Below the pieces are notes generated by a model. That model made no database searches, was not told the origin of the DNA, and was given only the letters and a program-made list of their open reading frames with translations. A program made the position numbers and the translations under genes. A stretch of 64,000 bases of DNA. Origin: Cellulomonas wangsupingiae (GTDB taxonomy: Bacteria; Actinomycetota; Actinomycetes; Actinomycetales; Cellulomonadaceae). Positions 1-11,582 of this stretch are shown here, piece by piece (position 1 is the stretch's first letter; the number at the start of each line of letters is the position of its first letter). The stretch spans positions 2,852,001 to 2,916,000 of the forward strand of contig NZ_CP101989.1 in assembly GCF_024508275.1 (NCBI RefSeq), in the 5' to 3' direction.

Positions 1-308
1 ACGCCGCCGACGAAGGCGACCACGGATCCCACGGACAGGTCGATGTGCCCGGCCACGATGACCATGAGCATGCCGATCGCGAGCACCATGATGTGCCCGT
101 TCTGCTGGAACAGGGCCGCGACGTTGTTGGCGAGCAGCAGCTTGCCGTCGGTCAGCACCTGGAACAGCAGCACGATGACGACGAGCGCGGCGAAGATGCC
201 GTACTGGCGCGCGTTGCCCCCGAGCCCTTGCAGCCGCTGCGCGACCGAGAGACGCGGTGCGTCGGGGGGCGTCGGGGAGGGAAGGTTGAGGTCGGTGGTC
301 GTGCTCAT
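1..308 (-). CDS. mmsB: Sugar ABC transporter permease, MmsB/XylH type (partial)
   Basis: The N-terminal 102 codons of an inner-membrane permease of the multiple-monosaccharide/xylose importer family; the gene runs off the left edge. A hydrophilic leader of about 35 residues precedes a hydrophobic segment (about 38-54) and a second one containing the family-typical stretch [13 protein letters not shown] near residues 87-99. Its ATG overlaps the stop of the upstream ATPase gene by four bases (ATGA, 305-308), so the two are translationally coupled. With the ATPase and the ChvE-like binding protein it forms one importer for aldoses such as xylose, glucose, galactose or arabinose. The sugar cannot be decided from sequence alone. 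Confidence 0.9.
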   Translation of the reverse strand, partial: MSTTTDLNLPSPTPPDAPRLSVAQRLQGLGGNARQYGIFAALVVIVLLFQVLTDGKLLLANNVAALFQQNGHIMVLAIGMLMVIVAGHIDLSVGSVVAFVGG

Positions 309-1852
309 CGGGCGATCCCGTCCTTGTCCATCGTCATGAAGTGCATGAGGTGCTCCTGGGTCGCGTCGGCCCGGGCCACCTCGCCCGTGACACGACCCTG
401 GCTGAGCGCGTAGATGCGGTCGCAGACCCCGATGAGCTCGGGCAGCTCCGAGGAGATGACGAGCACGCCCTTGCCCTCGTCGGCGAGCCTGTTGATGATC
501 GTGTAGATCTCGTACTTGGCGCCGACGTCGATGCCACGCGTCGGCTCGTCGAGGATCAGCACGTCCGGGTCGGTGTAGATCCACTTCGACAGGACGACCT
601 TCTGCTGGTTGCCGCCCGACAGCTTGCCGACCAGCGCCGCGACCGTCGGGGTCCGGATGTTCAGCTCCTTGCGGTACTGCTCGGCGACCCTCAGCTCGGT
701 CTCGCGGTCGACGACGCCGCGGCGCGAGAGCCTGTCCAGGCCCGCGGAGGACACGTTGTGCTGCACGGTGTCGATGAGGTTGAGCCCGAACCGCTTGCGG
801 TCCTCGGTCGCGTACGCGATGCCGTGGGCGATCGCCTGCTGCACGCTACCGGCCGTGATCTCGCGGCCGTCCTTGTAGAGCCGGCCGGAGATGCCCGTGC
901 CGTACGAGCGGCCGAAGACGCTCATCGCGAGCTCGGTGCGGCCGGCGCCCATCAGACCGGCGAGCCCGACGATCTCGCCGCGCCGCACCGTCAGGCTGGC
1001 GCGGTCGACGACCTTGCGCGCCTGGTCGACCGGGTGGTGCACGGTCCAGTCCTCGATGCGCAGCACCTCCTCGCCGATGGTGGGCGTGTGCTCGGGGAAG
1101 CGGTGGTCGAGCGGGCGTCCGACCATGCCGCGGATGATGCGCTCCTCGGTCACGGGGTCGTCGCCGTGCATGTCCAGCGACTCGACCGTCTGCCCGTCGC
1201 GCAGGATCGTCGTGGTGTCGGCGATCGCCTCGATCTCGTTGAGCTTGTGGCTGATGATGATCGAGGTGATGCCCTCGGAGCGCAGCCCTTCGATGAGGCC
1301 GAGGAGGTGGGCGCTGTCCTCGTCGTTGAGGGCGGCCGTCGGCTCGTCGAGGATGAGCAGGCGGACCTCCTTCGACAGCGCCTTGGCGATCTCGACGAGC
1401 TGCTGCTTGCCGACGCCGATGTCGCTGACCCGGGTGTCGGGCCGCTCGGCGAGGCCGACGCGCCCGAGCAGCCGGGCGGCCTCGGCGTTGGTGCGGTTCC
1501 AGTCGACGACGCCGCGCTCGGCGCGCTCGTTGCCGAGGAAGATGTTCTCGGCGATCGACAGGTACGGCGACAGCGCGAGCTCCTGGTGGATGATGACGAT
1601 CCCCCGGCGCTCGGAGTCCCGGATGCCCCGGAACTCCTGCACCTGGCCGTCCAGGACGATGTCGCCCTCGTAGCTGCCGTGGGGGTAGATCCCCGACAGC
1701 ACCTTCATGAGGGTCGACTTGCCGGCGCCGTTCTCGCCGCAGATCGCGTGGATCTCCCCGCGGCGCACGGCCAGGGTGACGTCCGCGAGCGCCTTCACGC
1801 CGGGGAAGGTCTTGGTGATGCCGCGCATCTCGAGGATGTGCTCGGTGTCCAT
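305..1852 (-). CDS. mmsA: Multiple-sugar ABC transporter ATP-binding protein (two NBDs)
   Basis: A 515-residue tandem ATPase of the MmsA/GguA/XylG class that energises sugar uptake through the adjacent permease. The first nucleotide-binding domain has a canonical Walker A (GENGAGKST, residues 39-47) and Walker B ending [10 protein letters not shown]. The second has the degenerate Walker A usual for this family (GLMGAGRTE) but a full LSGGNQQK signature and [11 protein letters not shown]. Length matches the family. It lies 88 bases downstream of the binding-protein gene, separated by a strong hairpin, and overlaps the permease gene downstream. The symbol follows the ChvE-MmsA-MmsB naming; gguA would be an equivalent name. 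Confidence 0.93.
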   Translation of the reverse strand: MDTEHILEMRGITKTFPGVKALADVTLAVRRGEIHAICGENGAGKSTLMKVLSGIYPHGSYEGDIVLDGQVQEFRGIRDSERRGIVIIHQELALSPYLSIAENIFLGNERAERGVVDWNRTNAEAARLLGRVGLAERPDTRVSDIGVGKQQLVEIAKALSKEVRLLILDEPTAALNDEDSAHLLGLIEGLRSEGITSIIISHKLNEIEAIADTTTILRDGQTVESLDMHGDDPVTEERIIRGMVGRPLDHRFPEHTPTIGEEVLRIEDWTVHHPVDQARKVVDRASLTVRRGEIVGLAGLMGAGRTELAMSVFGRSYGTGISGRLYKDGREITAGSVQQAIAHGIAYATEDRKRFGLNLIDTVQHNVSSAGLDRLSRRGVVDRETELRVAEQYRKELNIRTPTVAALVGKLSGGNQQKVVLSKWIYTDPDVLILDEPTRGIDVGAKYEIYTIINRLADEGKGVLVISSELPELIGVCDRIYALSQGRVTGEVARADATQEHLMHFMTMDKDGIAR

Positions 1853-1899
1853 GTGTCCTCGCTGGCTGGTCCGGGCGGGCCGTGCGTGTCGGGTAGCCG

Positions 1900-1934
1900 G
1901 CCGGCCGCGCGACCGTGGTGGTCGCGCGGCCGGC
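1900..1934 (-). terminator. Intercistronic hairpin between chvE and mmsA
   Basis: A perfect 15-bp G/C stem (1900-1914 with 1920-1934) with a 5-base loop lies between the binding-protein gene and the ATPase gene. There is no T-tract. Such hairpins after a binding-protein cistron commonly act as partial terminators or 3'-end stabilisers, giving more binding protein than membrane components. That role here is inference. Confidence 0.6.
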
Positions 1935-1940
1935 GAGGTC

Positions 1941-3071
1941 TCACATGCCGAGGTCGTCGGCCGTGTAGAAGCCCGACTCGACGAGCACGTCGACCGTGTC
2001 CGGCGTGATGACCTGCGGGTCCAGGAGGAACGTCGGCACGACCTTCTCGCCGTTGTCGTACGTCTTCTCGTCGTTGACCTCGACGGTCTCGCCGTCGACG
2101 ATCTGCTGGATCATCACGGCGACCTGGTCGCCCAGCATGCGGGTGTCCTTCCACACCGACATCGACTGCTTGCCGGCGATCATGTTGAGGACGTTCGCCT
2201 GGTCGGCGTCCTGACCAGTCAGCACCGGGTAGTCCGCGCCGGGTGCGTAGCCGGCGCCGGCGAGCGCCTGCGCGATGCCCAGCGCGAGGGAGTCGTTGGG
2301 CGACAGCACGACGTCGACCTGCGTGCCGCCGGCGTAGAACGAGTTGAGCCGGTTCTCCATCTCCGACTGGGCCGTCTCCGACGCCCAGGCCTGGATGCCG
2401 ATCGACGCCCAGTCGTCGTTCGACGCCGGGGCCTTGCCCGACGGCACGACCAGCTTGCCGCTGTCGACGTACTCGGACAGGACGTCCCAAGCACCGGCGA
2501 AGAAGAACTTCGCGTTGTTGTCGTCCGGCGACCCGGCGAACGGCTCGAGGTTGAACGGGCCGGCCCCGCCGGCCAGGTCGAGCGCCTCGGCGATGAACTC
2601 GCCCTGCATCGTGCCGACGCGGTAGTTGTCGAACGTCGCGTAGTAGTCGACGTTCGGGGTGTCGTTGATGAGGCGGTCGTAGGCGATGACCGTGACGCCC
2701 GCGTCGGCCGCCTGCTGGAGCGTCGGCGCGAGCGCCGTGCCGTCGATCGCGGCGATGACGAGGATGTCCGCGCCCTGGTTGATCATGTTCTCGAGCTGGG
2801 TCGCCTGCTGGTCGACCTTGTTGTCGGCGTACTGCAGGCTCGTCTCGTAGCCCGCGTCGGTCAGCAGCTCCTCGAGGTGGGCACCGTCACGGTTCCACCG
2901 CTCGAGGCTCTTCGTCGGCATCGCGATGCCGACGAGCGTCTCCTCGGCGCTCCCCGCGCCCTCGGTGCTCTCCGAACCGGAGTCGCGCTCCGTGCTGCAG
3001 GCCGCCATCGACCCCACGAGCACACCTGCGGCGACCATGGCGATCGCGCTCTTCTTCCACGCCAGTGACAT
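1941..3071 (-). CDS. chvE: ChvE-like periplasmic sugar-binding lipoprotein
   Basis: A 376-residue substrate-binding protein (periplasmic-binding-protein type I fold) that captures monosaccharides for the MmsA/MmsB importer. Residues 1-25 form a lipoprotein signal: basic start, hydrophobic core and lipobox SMAAC with Cys25 as the lipidation site, followed by a Ser/Glu-rich linker. Family-typical stretches include [29 protein letters not shown] and [16 protein letters not shown]. It is the first gene of the importer operon; its promoter region carries two related palindromes (see regulatory entries). Start: ATG with a GGGAGCG-like upstream sequence. Binding specificity is not decided; ChvE homologues bind several aldoses. 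Confidence 0.93.
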   Translation of the reverse strand: MSLAWKKSAIAMVAAGVLVGSMAACSTERDSGSESTEGAGSAEETLVGIAMPTKSLERWNRDGAHLEELLTDAGYETSLQYADNKVDQQATQLENMINQGADILVIAAIDGTALAPTLQQAADAGVTVIAYDRLINDTPNVDYYATFDNYRVGTMQGEFIAEALDLAGGAGPFNLEPFAGSPDDNNAKFFFAGAWDVLSEYVDSGKLVVPSGKAPASNDDWASIGIQAWASETAQSEMENRLNSFYAGGTQVDVVLSPNDSLALGIAQALAGAGYAPGADYPVLTGQDADQANVLNMIAGKQSMSVWKDTRMLGDQVAVMIQQIVDGETVEVNDEKTYDNGEKVVPTFLLDPQVITPDTVDVLVESGFYTADDLGM

Positions 3072-3169
3072 CGTTGTCCGCTCCCTCGCGTCGCGCCGCC
3101 CGCCACGACGTCCGTCGTCGCGGTCCCGGGCGGCATCGGTGCCGGTGCCCGGTACGGCTTCGCGCTGAA

Positions 3170-3182
3170 TTCAAGACCTGAA
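3170..3182. promoter_or_regulatory. Operator-like inverted repeat upstream of chvE
   Basis: TTCAAGACCTGAA, an imperfect palindrome 99-111 bases upstream of the chvE start. It shares its half-site (TTCA-G/A-G ... CCTGAA) with a second palindrome at 3329-3343. A further inverted repeat, CTTGC-GAGA-GCAAG, follows at 3185-3198. The position in the only promoter region of the importer operon suggests a sugar-responsive repressor (LacI or ROK type). The regulator is not in the window. Confidence 0.5.
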
Positions 3183-3328
3183 GGCTTGCGAGAGCAAGGG
3201 ACGTGACCAATCCGTGTCCTGACCGTATCCGGCGACCGTTTGCCACCCTCTGCGTGCGGTTCGTGCCGGACACGCCGCGCGACGGACCGGGACGAGCGGC
3301 ACGACCCTCGCCCCGGTCCCCCACCTGA

Positions 3329-3343
3329 CTTCAGGGCCTGAAG
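3329..3343. promoter_or_regulatory. Palindrome overlapping the pulA stop, possible distal chvE operator
   Basis: CTTCAGGGCCTGAAG, a perfect inverted repeat with 7-bp arms around one central base. It overlaps the last codons of the pullulanase gene and resembles the site at 3170-3182, which lies 160 bases away. Two related sites at this distance would fit looping repression of the importer promoter. A role as part of the pulA 3' end is the alternative. Confidence 0.45.
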
Positions 3344-6300
3344 CCACCGTGCGCGGTCTCCACCAGCACCGCCACCGTCCGTGCGGGCACCACGACCGTC
3401 CCCGTCGCCCGGTCCCACGTGGTCGTCCGCACCACGGGGTCGGCGCCGCCGGCCTGCACCGGGGACAGCGCGTAGCGGCGACCGGCGAGCGCGTCGAAGC
3501 GCTGCGTCGTGGGCTCGTCCGACGCGTTGACGACGACGAGCAGCCCGTCGAGCCGCCGGTCGACGTCCGTGCGCCACGTCCACCGCGACCAGTCCCACCC
3601 GGCCCGGTCGTCGACGTGCATCACCACGACCCCGGGCGTCGCGTCGGCGCCCGCGCCCGGGAACGTCACCTTCTGCTCGATCAGGTCCGCGTCCCCGAGC
3701 CGGAACAGCCGCGTCGAGGACCGCAGCTCGAGCAGCTCGGTCGCCGCCGTGCCCGCCGCGGCGATGTCGTCGGGCGTCGGCACGAGGGCCGGGTCGGCCA
3801 GCAGCGGCTGCTGGAACGGCCACTTCGCCTCGTTGTCCGGTGCCGGCGGCAGCCCGCGGGCGAAGCCGTTGGTCTGCCCCGACCAGTCGAGCACGTTGAA
3901 CCAGTCGCCCGAGTCGTAGGAGTTGCGGTCCAGGGACTTGCTCCGCAGGAGGTCCGCGCCGGCGTGCCAGAACGACGGCGTCTGCGCGAGCGTCGCCGTC
4001 GCGAGCGACACCGTGTTCATCCGCACCCGGTCCGCCATGGACGTGTCCTGCGGCAGCTTGAGGTACAGGTTGTCGAACAGGGTCTCGTTGTCGTGCGCGT
4101 CGACGTAGGTGACGACCTCCTCCGGGGAGTCGGCGTAGCCGGCGGGCTGCCCGTTGTAGTCGACCTGGTCGCCGCGGCGCACGGTGCCGTCGCTCGTCGC
4201 CAGCTCGTAGTCGCGCAGGTTGCCCGCCATGCCCAGCCGGACCAGGTCGGCCTGGTGCTGCACGCGTGCGAGCTGCTCGTCGGTGGTCCCGTTGACCGCA
4301 GCACCGTTCGGGTCCGTGAACGCACCCGAGCCGAAGCCCTGCAGGCGCGGGTCCTCGTCGAACGGGCCGCCGCCGCGCACCGCGTCACGCAGCCGGTCGG
4401 AGAAGGTCCCGATGCCGGTCCCGCCGAGCTGGCCCTGCGTGGCCTGCTCGAACAAGCGGTTGTCGGCCACCTCGCCGAAGTTCCAGCCCTCGCCGTACAG
4501 GTACACCTTGCGTCCGTCGACGCCGTCGCGCCGCGGCGTGAGGCGGTCGAGCGCGTCGCGCACCGCCTCCATCGTCTGGCGGGAGTGGTGCCCCATGAGG
4601 TCGAACCGGAAGCCGTCGACCTTGTGGTCGCGGGCCCACGTGACGACCGAGTCGACCATCATCTTCTCGGCCAGCGCGTGCTCGGTCGCGACGTTCTGGC
4701 AGCACGTCGACGTCTCGACCTGGCCCGTGGCGTTCAGCCGGTGGTAGTACCCCGGGACCACGCGGTCGAGCACGCTCTTCGCGTCCTGCCCGCTGGCGGC
4801 CGTGTGGTTGAACACCTGGTCGAGCACCACCTGCAGGCCGTCGGCGTGCAGCGCGCCGACCATCGAGCGGAACTCGGCGATGCGGGCGCCACCGTGCGCG
4901 TCGACGGCGTAGGAGCCCTCGGGCGCGGTCCAGTGCCACGGGTCGTAGCCCCAGTTGAAGCCGTCGGAGCCCGCGACCGCGGTGACGCACGCCTGCTGCT
5001 CGGTCGAGTCGGGCGGCAGCGACGCGAGGTCGCAGGCCGGGCGGGCCTGGGCGGCGCGGTCCTCCTCGATCGAGGCGATGTCGAACGTCGGCAGCAGGTG
5101 CACCGTCGTCAGGCCGGCCTCCGCGAGGTCGCGCAGGTGCTCGCGCCCGTCGCTGGAGCGCACCGCGAAGGCGCCGTACGTGCCGCGCAGGGCGGCGGGG
5201 ACGGTCGCGTCCGAGATCGAGAAGTCGCGCACGTGCAGCTCGTAGATGGTCTGGTCGACGGGCCGGACGACCGGCTGCGCCGTGCGCTCCCACTGCCGCG
5301 GCCGGTAGCGCCGGTCGTCGAGGTCCACCAGCACGCCGTGCGTGCTGTTGAGCGTCAGGGCGACGGCGTACGGGTCGGTCACACGGTTGACCTCGACCTG
5401 CCCGGTCGTGGGCGCGTAGACGGTCACCTCCCACAGGTAGGCGCCACCGGACCACGACGACGGCCCGGACGCGGTCCACGACCCGTCCCGCTGCCGCGAC
5501 GCGTCGGTGCGCACGGGGTCGGCCTCGAGGTCGACCGCACCCCGGCGGTCGGCGGGCCACACGAGCAGGTCGACGTCCTGCGCCGTGGGTGCCCACAGCG
5601 CGAGCGACGGGCGACCCCTCGACCACGTCGTGCCGAACGTACGCTCGACGGCCTTGCCGCTGTACAGGTCGTCCAGCACGCCGGGCACCTGCACCCCCGT
5701 CACGGCCTGGGCGACGTCGGCGGCGTCCGCCTGCCGCACCAGCAGCTGGCCGGTGAGCAGCCGCTCGACCGTTCGCCGGTCGGCGTCGACCCGCAGGGCG
5801 AGGTACCCCTCGAGCGCGGGGAACCGTGCGAGCTGGTCGGCGGTGAGCCCGCCGGGCACGAGGGTCAGCCCGACGTCCTCGCCGCCCGTGACCTGGCCGT
5901 CCACCACCTCGAGCGCGGCGTCGGGGGATCCGTGCAGCGAGAACCGCAGCGTCGCGGGGTCGGTCCCGATCGCCACGAGCGACGTGGGCCAGGCGATCGT
6001 CCGCCGGTCCAGCCACTGCGCGGCCAGCTCACCCGTGCCGGACAGCGGGGGGTCCGTGACCTGGACGGTCAGCACGTGCGTCGTCAGGTCGTACGTGAAC
6101 GTCACGGGCGAGCCCCCGGGCACCGTGAACGCGATGTCGGCGCCGCCGGGCACACCGTCGGCACCGTAGTTCTCGTCCCACGTCAGCCCGTGGGCGACCT
6201 TCACCCCGTACGTCCCGGCCGCCAGGTCGGGCAGCGTGAACGTCGCGGTGCCGTCGCCGTCGCCGTCGACCAGCGCCGTCTCCAGGCACGCGGGGTCCCA

Positions 6301-9192
6301 GTCCGCCGGGCAGCCCGCCTCGCTCTGGTACGAGCCCGGCAGGGTGATCAACGCGCCCTGCGCGGACGACGTGGCCTGGTGCGTCGTCGCGTCGTACACG
6401 AACGTCACCGGCTGCGGCGCGTCACCCGTGACGGTGTACGTGAGGTTCGCGCCGCCCGGCGCGCCGCCGGCGCCGTAGTTCTCGTCCCACGTGCCGCCGA
6501 TCGCGACCTTGTACTCGTAGGAGCCCGGCGGGATCGTGAACGTCCCGGAGTACACCAGGCCGTTCGTCGAGGTCAGGCGCGCGGCCTCGCAGCCGGGCTG
6601 CCAGTCCGCCGGGCACCCCATGGCCGCGTTGTGGCTGCCCGGGACCGTGACGTGCACGTCCCCCGGGCCGGGCGGCGGCTCGACACCGTCGACCGCGACG
6701 CCCACGCTCGCGTACGTCGACGCGGCGCTGCGGTGGCCCGTCACGTCCTCGCGCACGGCGCGGTACTCGACCAGGGTGCCGGGAGCGAGCTCCGCCACGT
6801 CGTGGAACACGCGCGGGTCGGCCGTCTCGGCCGTGCCCAGCGGCGTCCAGTCGCCGTCCCCCACGACGCGGTACGCGAACGACGTCGTGGCGTAGGCGTC
6901 GTCGGTGTCCGCCGCCACGGGGGCGAGGCCGGTGAGCGCGGCGCCGGCACCCGGGGCGGTCAGCGTGATCGCGTCGTCACCCGCGGCGACCGTCGCACCG
7001 GCCCGCAGCACCACCGAGCCGTGCGCGGGCACCGTGAGCCCGATCGTGCCGTCCGCCGCGGCCTCGACCGGCGCCGCGTCGACCACGTCCGTGCCCGAGG
7101 TCGCCAGCAGCGGGGTGAACGCCGCGCCGGGCGTGAGCGTGTCGACCGTGACGGCCGCCGGCGCGTCGGCGTTGTTGAGCGCGACGAGGTGCTCGACGTC
7201 GTCGTCACCGATGCGCGAGAACGCGTACACCGACCCCGCGGCGAGACGCTCGACCTGGGCACCGGACGTCAGCGCCGGGGTGGTCGCGCGCAGGTCCGCG
7301 AGGGCCGCGACGTGCGCGTACAGGGGTGCGTCGGTGTCGTAGCGGTCGACCGCTCCCGCCGGCGTGCCGTCGAGCAGGGCCTGGTCGGCGTACTGCGCCA
7401 CCTGCGTGGCGAACAGCGACTGGCGCGCGTCCTTGTCCTTGCCGGCGAGCGGCCCGTCACCGACGAACCCCTGCTCGTCGCCGTAGTAGACGACCGGCTG
7501 ACCGCGGCTCGTGTACATCAGCGCGTGCGCGAGCCCGGACCGCGCCTGCGGGTCCGGCGCGTCCTTGACGGCGTACCCGATGCGGCCCATGTCGTGGTTG
7601 CCGAGGAACGTGGGCAGCGCCTGGGCGTTGCTCGTCGCCGTCGTGTACAGGTCGTCGCTCGCGAACAGCGCCTGCAGGCCCGCGGCCGACAGGCCCTTGG
7701 CGTAGTTCGCCGCTGCGGCCTGGAACGAGAAGTCGAGGACGGCGTTCATGTCCGTCTCGCGGACGTACGGCGCGGTGAGCGCGGCGTCGGCGTCGTAGAC
7801 CTCGCCGAACATGAAGAAGTCCGGGTCGCCCGCCGCGGCCGCGTGCTGCGCGACCTGCGTCGTGAAGACGTCCCAGAACTCGCGGTTCACGTGCTTGACG
7901 GTGTCGATGCGGAACCCGTCGACGCCCAGGTCCACCCACGCCTCGTAGACGTCCACGAAGCCGTCGACCACGTCGGGGTGCTCGGTCATCAGGTCGTCGA
8001 GACCGTCGAAGTCGCCGTGCGTGACGGACTCGCCCGTCCACGTCGAGTTGCCGCGGTTGTGGTACAGCGTCGGGTCGTTGAGCCAGGCGGGGACCTTGAG
8101 GTCGGCGTCCGCCGGGTCCACGACCGGCGTGTACGGGAACGACGCGGCCGCGTCGAGCGCCGGGAAGTCGTCGGTCCCGGCGTAGGCGGCCGGGTCGAAC
8201 GGGACGCCCGCGGCGTCGCGGTACGGCTCGGTGGACTGCTCGACGTACGTGTACTCCCCCTCGGCGTAGTCGACGACGTCGGCCGTGTGGTTCGTGATGA
8301 TGTCGAAGTAGACCTTGATGCCGCGCGCGTGGGCGTCGGCGATGAGGGCCTCGAGCTCGGCGTTCGTGCCCAGGTGCGGGTCGATGCGCGTGAAGTCGGT
8401 GACCCAGTACCCGTGGTAGCCGGCCGACGCGTCGGCGCCCTCGCCCTGTACGGGGCGGTTGAGGAACGAGGGGGTCAGCCAGATCGCGGTCGTCCCCAGG
8501 CCCTCGATGTAGTCCAGGCGCTCGCGCAGACCCGCGAGGTCGCCACCGTGGTAGAACCCCTTGTCCGTGGGGTCCAGGCCGGTGGCCAGGCGGTCGCCGG
8601 CCAGCCCGCCGGCGTCGTTGCCGGCGTCGCCGTTGGCGAAGCGGTCCGTGAGGACGAAGTACAGCTGCTCGCCCGCGCCCGGGTCCCGCACGGGCTCGGC
8701 GACGAGCGGGGCGTCGTCCTCGGTGTAGCCGCCGGTCAGGTCCGTCACGACCACCGACGTGCGGTGCGTGGTGTCGTCGTAGGTGAACGTGAGGTCGGCG
8801 GGACCGGCCAGGACGAGCGGCGTGTTCGCGTCGCCGCCGTCCGCCCCGTACGCCGCGTCCCAGCTGCCGTCGAGCGCGACCTTCCACTCGTGCGCACCGC
8901 CGGGCACCGTGAACGTCGCGGAGAAGCGGCCGGGCACGTCGGTGGCCGCCAGCGTCGTCGCGGCGCACGCGGGGTCCCAGTCGTCGGCGCAGCCGAGCTC
9001 GCTCTGCAGGCTGCCGACGAGCGTGACGGAACCCGCAGCGGCGACCGCCGGCGGACCGAGCGCGACGAGCGCTCCCCCGAGGACGACGGAGCCGGCCGCG
9101 AGGCCGGCGACGGCGCGTCGGACGCCGGTGCCGCGGGTCGCGCGGGCGGACGTCCGGCGGGTGCAGGGGCGTGGCAGGGCGGCGCCGACCAT
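3331..9192 (-). CDS. pulA: Secreted bifunctional amylopullulanase (GH13 amylase + GH13 pullulanase)
   Basis: A 1,953-residue exported starch-degrading enzyme. A long signal peptide (to about residue 52, ending PPAVAAA) precedes an X25-type starch-binding module (53-150). The first GH13 domain (about 165-640, alpha-amylase type) has nucleophile Asp430 (GFRID), acid Glu464 (FGEVYD) and Asp534 (GNHDMG). Two more X25 modules follow (about 847-940 and 945-1044), each with the C-P-A-D-W motif. The C-terminal half is a full pullulanase: N2/CBM48-like modules, a GH13 domain with Asp1531 (GFRFD), Glu1568 (YGEGW) and Asp1701 (AHDNE), and a DUF3372-like tail. It should cut both alpha-1,4 and alpha-1,6 bonds of starch. 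GGAG lies 6 bases before the ATG. The importer downstream may take up released sugars. Confidence 0.93.
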   Translation of the reverse strand: MVGAALPRPCTRRTSARATRGTGVRRAVAGLAAGSVVLGGALVALGPPAVAAAGSVTLVGSLQSELGCADDWDPACAATTLAATDVPGRFSATFTVPGGAHEWKVALDGSWDAAYGADGGDANTPLVLAGPADLTFTYDDTTHRTSVVVTDLTGGYTEDDAPLVAEPVRDPGAGEQLYFVLTDRFANGDAGNDAGGLAGDRLATGLDPTDKGFYHGGDLAGLRERLDYIEGLGTTAIWLTPSFLNRPVQGEGADASAGYHGYWVTDFTRIDPHLGTNAELEALIADAHARGIKVYFDIITNHTADVVDYAEGEYTYVEQSTEPYRDAAGVPFDPAAYAGTDDFPALDAAASFPYTPVVDPADADLKVPAWLNDPTLYHNRGNSTWTGESVTHGDFDGLDDLMTEHPDVVDGFVDVYEAWVDLGVDGFRIDTVKHVNREFWDVFTTQVAQHAAAAGDPDFFMFGEVYDADAALTAPYVRETDMNAVLDFSFQAAAANYAKGLSAAGLQALFASDDLYTTATSNAQALPTFLGNHDMGRIGYAVKDAPDPQARSGLAHALMYTSRGQPVVYYGDEQGFVGDGPLAGKDKDARQSLFATQVAQYADQALLDGTPAGAVDRYDTDAPLYAHVAALADLRATTPALTSGAQVERLAAGSVYAFSRIGDDDVEHLVALNNADAPAAVTVDTLTPGAAFTPLLATSGTDVVDAAPVEAAADGTIGLTVPAHGSVVLRAGATVAAGDDAITLTAPGAGAALTGLAPVAADTDDAYATTSFAYRVVGDGDWTPLGTAETADPRVFHDVAELAPGTLVEYRAVREDVTGHRSAASTYASVGVAVDGVEPPPGPGDVHVTVPGSHNAAMGCPADWQPGCEAARLTSTNGLVYSGTFTIPPGSYEYKVAIGGTWDENYGAGGAPGGANLTYTVTGDAPQPVTFVYDATTHQATSSAQGALITLPGSYQSEAGCPADWDPACLETALVDGDGDGTATFTLPDLAAGTYGVKVAHGLTWDENYGADGVPGGADIAFTVPGGSPVTFTYDLTTHVLTVQVTDPPLSGTGELAAQWLDRRTIAWPTSLVAIGTDPATLRFSLHGSPDAALEVVDGQVTGGEDVGLTLVPGGLTADQLARFPALEGYLALRVDADRRTVERLLTGQLLVRQADAADVAQAVTGVQVPGVLDDLYSGKAVERTFGTTWSRGRPSLALWAPTAQDVDLLVWPADRRGAVDLEADPVRTDASRQRDGSWTASGPSSWSGGAYLWEVTVYAPTTGQVEVNRVTDPYAVALTLNSTHGVLVDLDDRRYRPRQWERTAQPVVRPVDQTIYELHVRDFSISDATVPAALRGTYGAFAVRSSDGREHLRDLAEAGLTTVHLLPTFDIASIEEDRAAQARPACDLASLPPDSTEQQACVTAVAGSDGFNWGYDPWHWTAPEGSYAVDAHGGARIAEFRSMVGALHADGLQVVLDQVFNHTAASGQDAKSVLDRVVPGYYHRLNATGQVETSTCCQNVATEHALAEKMMVDSVVTWARDHKVDGFRFDLMGHHSRQTMEAVRDALDRLTPRRDGVDGRKVYLYGEGWNFGEVADNRLFEQATQGQLGGTGIGTFSDRLRDAVRGGGPFDEDPRLQGFGSGAFTDPNGAAVNGTTDEQLARVQHQADLVRLGMAGNLRDYELATSDGTVRRGDQVDYNGQPAGYADSPEEVVTYVDAHDNETLFDNLYLKLPQDTSMADRVRMNTVSLATATLAQTPSFWHAGADLLRSKSLDRNSYDSGDWFNVLDWSGQTNGFARGLPPAPDNEAKWPFQQPLLADPALVPTPDDIAAAGTAATELLELRSSTRLFRLGDADLIEQKVTFPGAGADATPGVVVMHVDDRAGWDWSRWTWRTDVDRRLDGLLVVVNASDEPTTQRFDALAGRRYALSPVQAGGADPVVRTTTWDRATGTVVVPARTVAVLVETAHGGFRP

Positions 9193-9253
9193 CGTGACTC
9201 CTTCGTCGCGGCACTCCGTCGTGCCGTCGGTGGCTGTCCTGGGAACCTAGCCC

Positions 9254-9271
9254 GCTGCAACGTGTTGCAGC
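9254..9271. promoter_or_regulatory. LacI-family-type operator upstream of pulA
   Basis: GCTGCAACGTGTTGCAGC is an 18-base palindrome, mismatched only at the central four bases, 62-79 bases upstream of the pulA start. The TTGCAA/TTGCAG-type half-sites around a central CG are typical of LacI-family operators such as MalR sites in Gram-positive bacteria. It probably makes pullulanase maltodextrin-inducible (inference). No LacI-family gene lies in this window. Confidence 0.6.
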
Positions 9272-9328
9272 AAGGTTTCGGTCATACCCGACGCACCGGG
9301 CACCACGACGCGAGCGCGATCCGGCGGG

Positions 9329-9601
9329 TCAACCGCCCAGCAGCTCGTCCAGCCGCCGGCGCAGCCCGTCGTCCACCACCGCGTCGTCGACGTCGAGGAC
9401 CTTGTCGCGGCTCGTCGCGCCGGCCACCAGGGTCACGTGACGCGGGCGCACACCGAGCGCGTCCGCGACGGCCGCGAGGGCCGCCTGCGTCGCGGCGCCG
9501 TCCACGGCGCGCGCGGTCACCGCCACGACCAGCCGGTCGGCGTACCTGCCACCGACCCGCGTGCGCGACGCACCGGGCCGGACCCGGATCGCGACGCGCA
9601 C
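9329..9601 (-). CDS. DUF167 (YggU-like) protein
   Basis: A 90-residue protein of the DUF167/UPF0235 family, whose biochemical role is unknown. The family core is visible: VRPGASRTRVGG near the start, then VAVTARAVDGAATQAALAAVADALGV and the basic TLVAGATSRDKVLDV motif. The GTG at 9599-9601 was chosen because the domain begins there and it lies 14 bases after the mdh stop; no good Shine-Dalgarno sequence is seen, which fits translational coupling to mdh. A longer reading frame exists upstream but overlaps mdh and has no family similarity. Confidence 0.8.
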   Translation of the reverse strand: MRVAIRVRPGASRTRVGGRYADRLVVAVTARAVDGAATQAALAAVADALGVRPRHVTLVAGATSRDKVLDVDDAVVDDGLRRRLDELLGG

Positions 9602-9615
9602 CCGACCCGACCCGC

Positions 9616-11571
<1,956 letters not shown>

Positions 11572-11582
<11 letters not shown>

